This document shows positions 62,346-64,000 of a DNA stretch of 64,000 nucleotides, piece by piece. The stretch comes from Photobacterium sanguinicancri. Its GTDB lineage: Bacteria; Pseudomonadota; Gammaproteobacteria; Enterobacterales; Vibrionaceae. The stretch spans positions 806,001 to 870,000 of the forward strand of contig NZ_AP024851.1 of the NCBI RefSeq assembly GCF_024346675.1, written 5' to 3'. The stretch's first letter is position 1. Each line of letters begins with the position of its first letter. The notes below the pieces were generated by a model, which made no database searches, was not told where the DNA came from, and worked only from the letters and a program-made list of their open reading frames with translations. The position numbers and the translations under genes are program-made.

Positions 62346-63821
62346 TTACCCCACGCTGTGTTCGAGGCTAATCGAAAGCAGTTTTTGCGCTTCTACCGCA
62401 AACTCGAGCGGTAGTTCAGAAAATACGTCTTTACAGAATCCATTAACAATCATCGAAATAGCATCATCTTCACTGATCCCTCGCTGAGTACAGTAAAAGA
62501 GCTGATCGTCACCAATGCGAGAGGTTGTCGCTTCATGCTCAACCTGAGCACTCGGATTCTTAACTTCAACATAAGGAAATGTATGGGCGCCACAATCTGC
62601 ACCAATCAGCATCGAGTCACATTGGGTAAAATTACGAGCGCCTTGCGCATTGGCTAATATTTTCACAAGTCCTCGGTAACTGTTTTGGCTTTTACCCGCC
62701 GAGATACCTTTGGAAATAATCGTTGAGCGCGTGTTTTTACCGATATGAATCATCTTGGTGCCAGTATCAGCCTGCTGAACACCGTTAGTCAGCGCCACAG
62801 AGAAGAATTCTCCCACCGAGTGATCGCCTTTCAAGATCACACTCGGGTATTTCCATGTTATAGCGGAACCTGTTTCTGACTGCGTCCAAGACATCTTGCT
62901 ATGAGCACCTTCGCAAACCGCTCGCTTTGTCACGAAATTAAGTATGCCGCCTTTGGTTTCTTCTTCACCTGAAAACCAATTTTGCACCGTCGAATATTTC
63001 ACTTCCGCATCTTGATGAATAATTACCTCAACAACTGCAGCATGTAACTGATAAGAATCACGCACTGGCGCCGAGCAACCTTCGATATAGCTAACATATG
63101 AGCCTTTATCAGCAATCAGGATGGTGCGCTCAAACTGGCCCGTCTTTGCTTGATTAATTCTAAAATAAGTAGAAAGCTCTCTCGGGCAGCGAACCCCTTG
63201 AGGGATATAAACAAAGGTACCGTCAGAGGCAACGGCGGCATTCAAAGCGGCAAAAAAGTTATCATCAGCAGGAACAACTGTACCCAGATACTGGCGTACT
63301 AAGTCAGGGTATTCATGAATAGCCTCACTGAATGAGCAAAAAATAATGCCCTGCTCTTTTAGCTCTTTCTGGTAGGTTGTGGTAACAGAAACAGAATCAA
63401 AAATAGCATCCACCGCAACTTCAGCCCCCTCTCTAACAGGGACACCCAATTGCTTAAACGCCGCTTCCACCTCGTTGGTTAAAAATGCATTTGAACCATC
63501 ATCATGGTCGTCTGTCGAGTCATCACATTTTCCGCAAGTAGGCGCAGAGTAATAACTGTAACTTTGATAATCGAGACCAAAATACTCAGCTTTAAGCCAA
63601 TGCGGTTCTTCCATTTTCTGCCATTTACGAAAAGCGTCTAACCTAAATGCCAGCATCCAATCGGGCTCATTACGCTTTGTCGATATCGCACGCACTACAT
63701 CTTCATTCAGCCCTACAGACAAAGTGTCTGATGATAATTCGGTGTAGAACCCTTGCTTGTAGTTGCTGCTTTGCAGCATCTCTTCCACTTCTGGTTGTGT
63801 TTCAACAGCACACATTGTCAA
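62346..63821 (-). CDS. sufB: SufB, scaffold subunit
   Basis: 491-aa core scaffold protein on which Fe-S clusters form. Conserved blocks include [34 protein letters not shown], and the Cys-containing [12 protein letters not shown] near the cluster site (Cys about residue 414). Length fits E. coli SufB (495 aa). It overlaps sufA by four bases (ATGA). Confidence 0.96.
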   Translation of the reverse strand: MTMCAVETQPEVEEMLQSSNYKQGFYTELSSDTLSVGLNEDVVRAISTKRNEPDWMLAFRLDAFRKWQKMEEPHWLKAEYFGLDYQSYSYYSAPTCGKCDDSTDDHDDGSNAFLTNEVEAAFKQLGVPVREGAEVAVDAIFDSVSVTTTYQKELKEQGIIFCSFSEAIHEYPDLVRQYLGTVVPADDNFFAALNAAVASDGTFVYIPQGVRCPRELSTYFRINQAKTGQFERTILIADKGSYVSYIEGCSAPVRDSYQLHAAVVEVIIHQDAEVKYSTVQNWFSGEEETKGGILNFVTKRAVCEGAHSKMSWTQSETGSAITWKYPSVILKGDHSVGEFFSVALTNGVQQADTGTKMIHIGKNTRSTIISKGISAGKSQNSYRGLVKILANAQGARNFTQCDSMLIGADCGAHTFPYVEVKNPSAQVEHEATTSRIGDDQLFYCTQRGISEDDAISMIVNGFCKDVFSELPLEFAVEAQKLLSISLEHSVG

Positions 63822-64000
63822 ACTCCGAAACTTTCACCACAACCACACATATTTTTGACGTTGGGGTTGTGATAAACAAAGCTGCTATTTAACCCTTGGC
63901 GAACAAAATCTATTTTCGTGCCATCAAGCATGGGCATTGCAGTCAGGGCAACATAGAAGGCTACGTCCCTAGAATTAAACTTAAGATCTGATTGTTTCAC
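63818..64000 (-). CDS. sufA: SufA A-type Fe-S carrier, 3' part only
   Basis: The last 60 codons of a HesB/IscA-type carrier: [39 protein letters not shown], with the CGCGESFG Cys pair that binds Fe-S. The frame runs off the window, so the first about 60 residues are outside. First gene of the suf operon. Confidence 0.9.
   Translation of the reverse strand: MKQSDLKFNSRDVAFYVALTAMPMLDGTKIDFVRQGLNSSFVYHNPNVKNMCGCGESFGV

Overview
The window looks like a chromosomal segment of a marine Vibrionaceae bacterium, most likely Photobacterium or a close relative. This is inferred from gene content: a VxrAB-like two-component system followed by a DUF2861 gene, nadE beside a NadD-like gene, nnrS with an NsrR-type operator, a fatty acid cis/trans isomerase, a Vibrio-type integron integrase and VCR/VPR-like attC sites. 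No species was established by a search.

Left flank (1-20.8 kb) is ordinary chromosome. It holds a secreted hypothetical protein, a NadD-like gene divergent from nadE, an HD-domain alarmone-hydrolase-like gene, yoaH, nnrS with two tandem NsrR-like sites, a vxrA-vxrB-DUF2861 operon on the minus strand, an AraC-type regulator divergent from a TonB-dependent receptor, a DEAD-box helicase, a yjdF-like gene, a response regulator-GGDEF gene, a ToxR/CadC-like membrane regulator, cti and a cytochrome b561.

Middle (about 20.88-54.33 kb) is a sedentary chromosomal integron of about 33 kb. I count 33 recognisable attC sites plus one degenerate attC at the left edge. intI lies at the right end on the plus strand, attI is next to it at about 54.26 kb, and cassettes extend leftwards with nearly all genes on the minus strand. 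Cargo includes two SUKH (SMI1/KNR4) proteins, an RraB-like protein, a TolA-C-like lipoprotein, an HExxH zincin, a YiiX-like papain-fold enzyme, a HEAT-like protein, a PD-(D/E)XK nuclease-like protein, a FRG-domain protein, a NYN-LOTUS protein, a VOC protein, an HNH nuclease and several orphan membrane proteins. The strongest unexplained signal is a cassette of about 705 bp present 12 times (R-cassette: a 100-bp attC plus a body of about 605 bp). It makes up about a quarter of the array, mostly lacks an intact long ORF, and includes one pair identical over 706 bp. Five insertion sequences lie in the array: an IS10-like copy plus a fragment, an IS1111-group element, an IS3-family element and an IS1182-family element. 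Four of the five abut an attC core, and only the IS1182 transposase looks intact.

Right flank (54.5-64 kb) carries intI with a LexA box, umuDC on the minus strand with its own LexA box, a 54-aa small ORF, tRNA-Gly(TCC), and the suf Fe-S assembly operon (sufA partial, sufB, sufC, sufD, sufS, sufE) on the minus strand. The integrase and the error-prone polymerase therefore both appear to be under SOS control and lie within 3.3 kb of each other.
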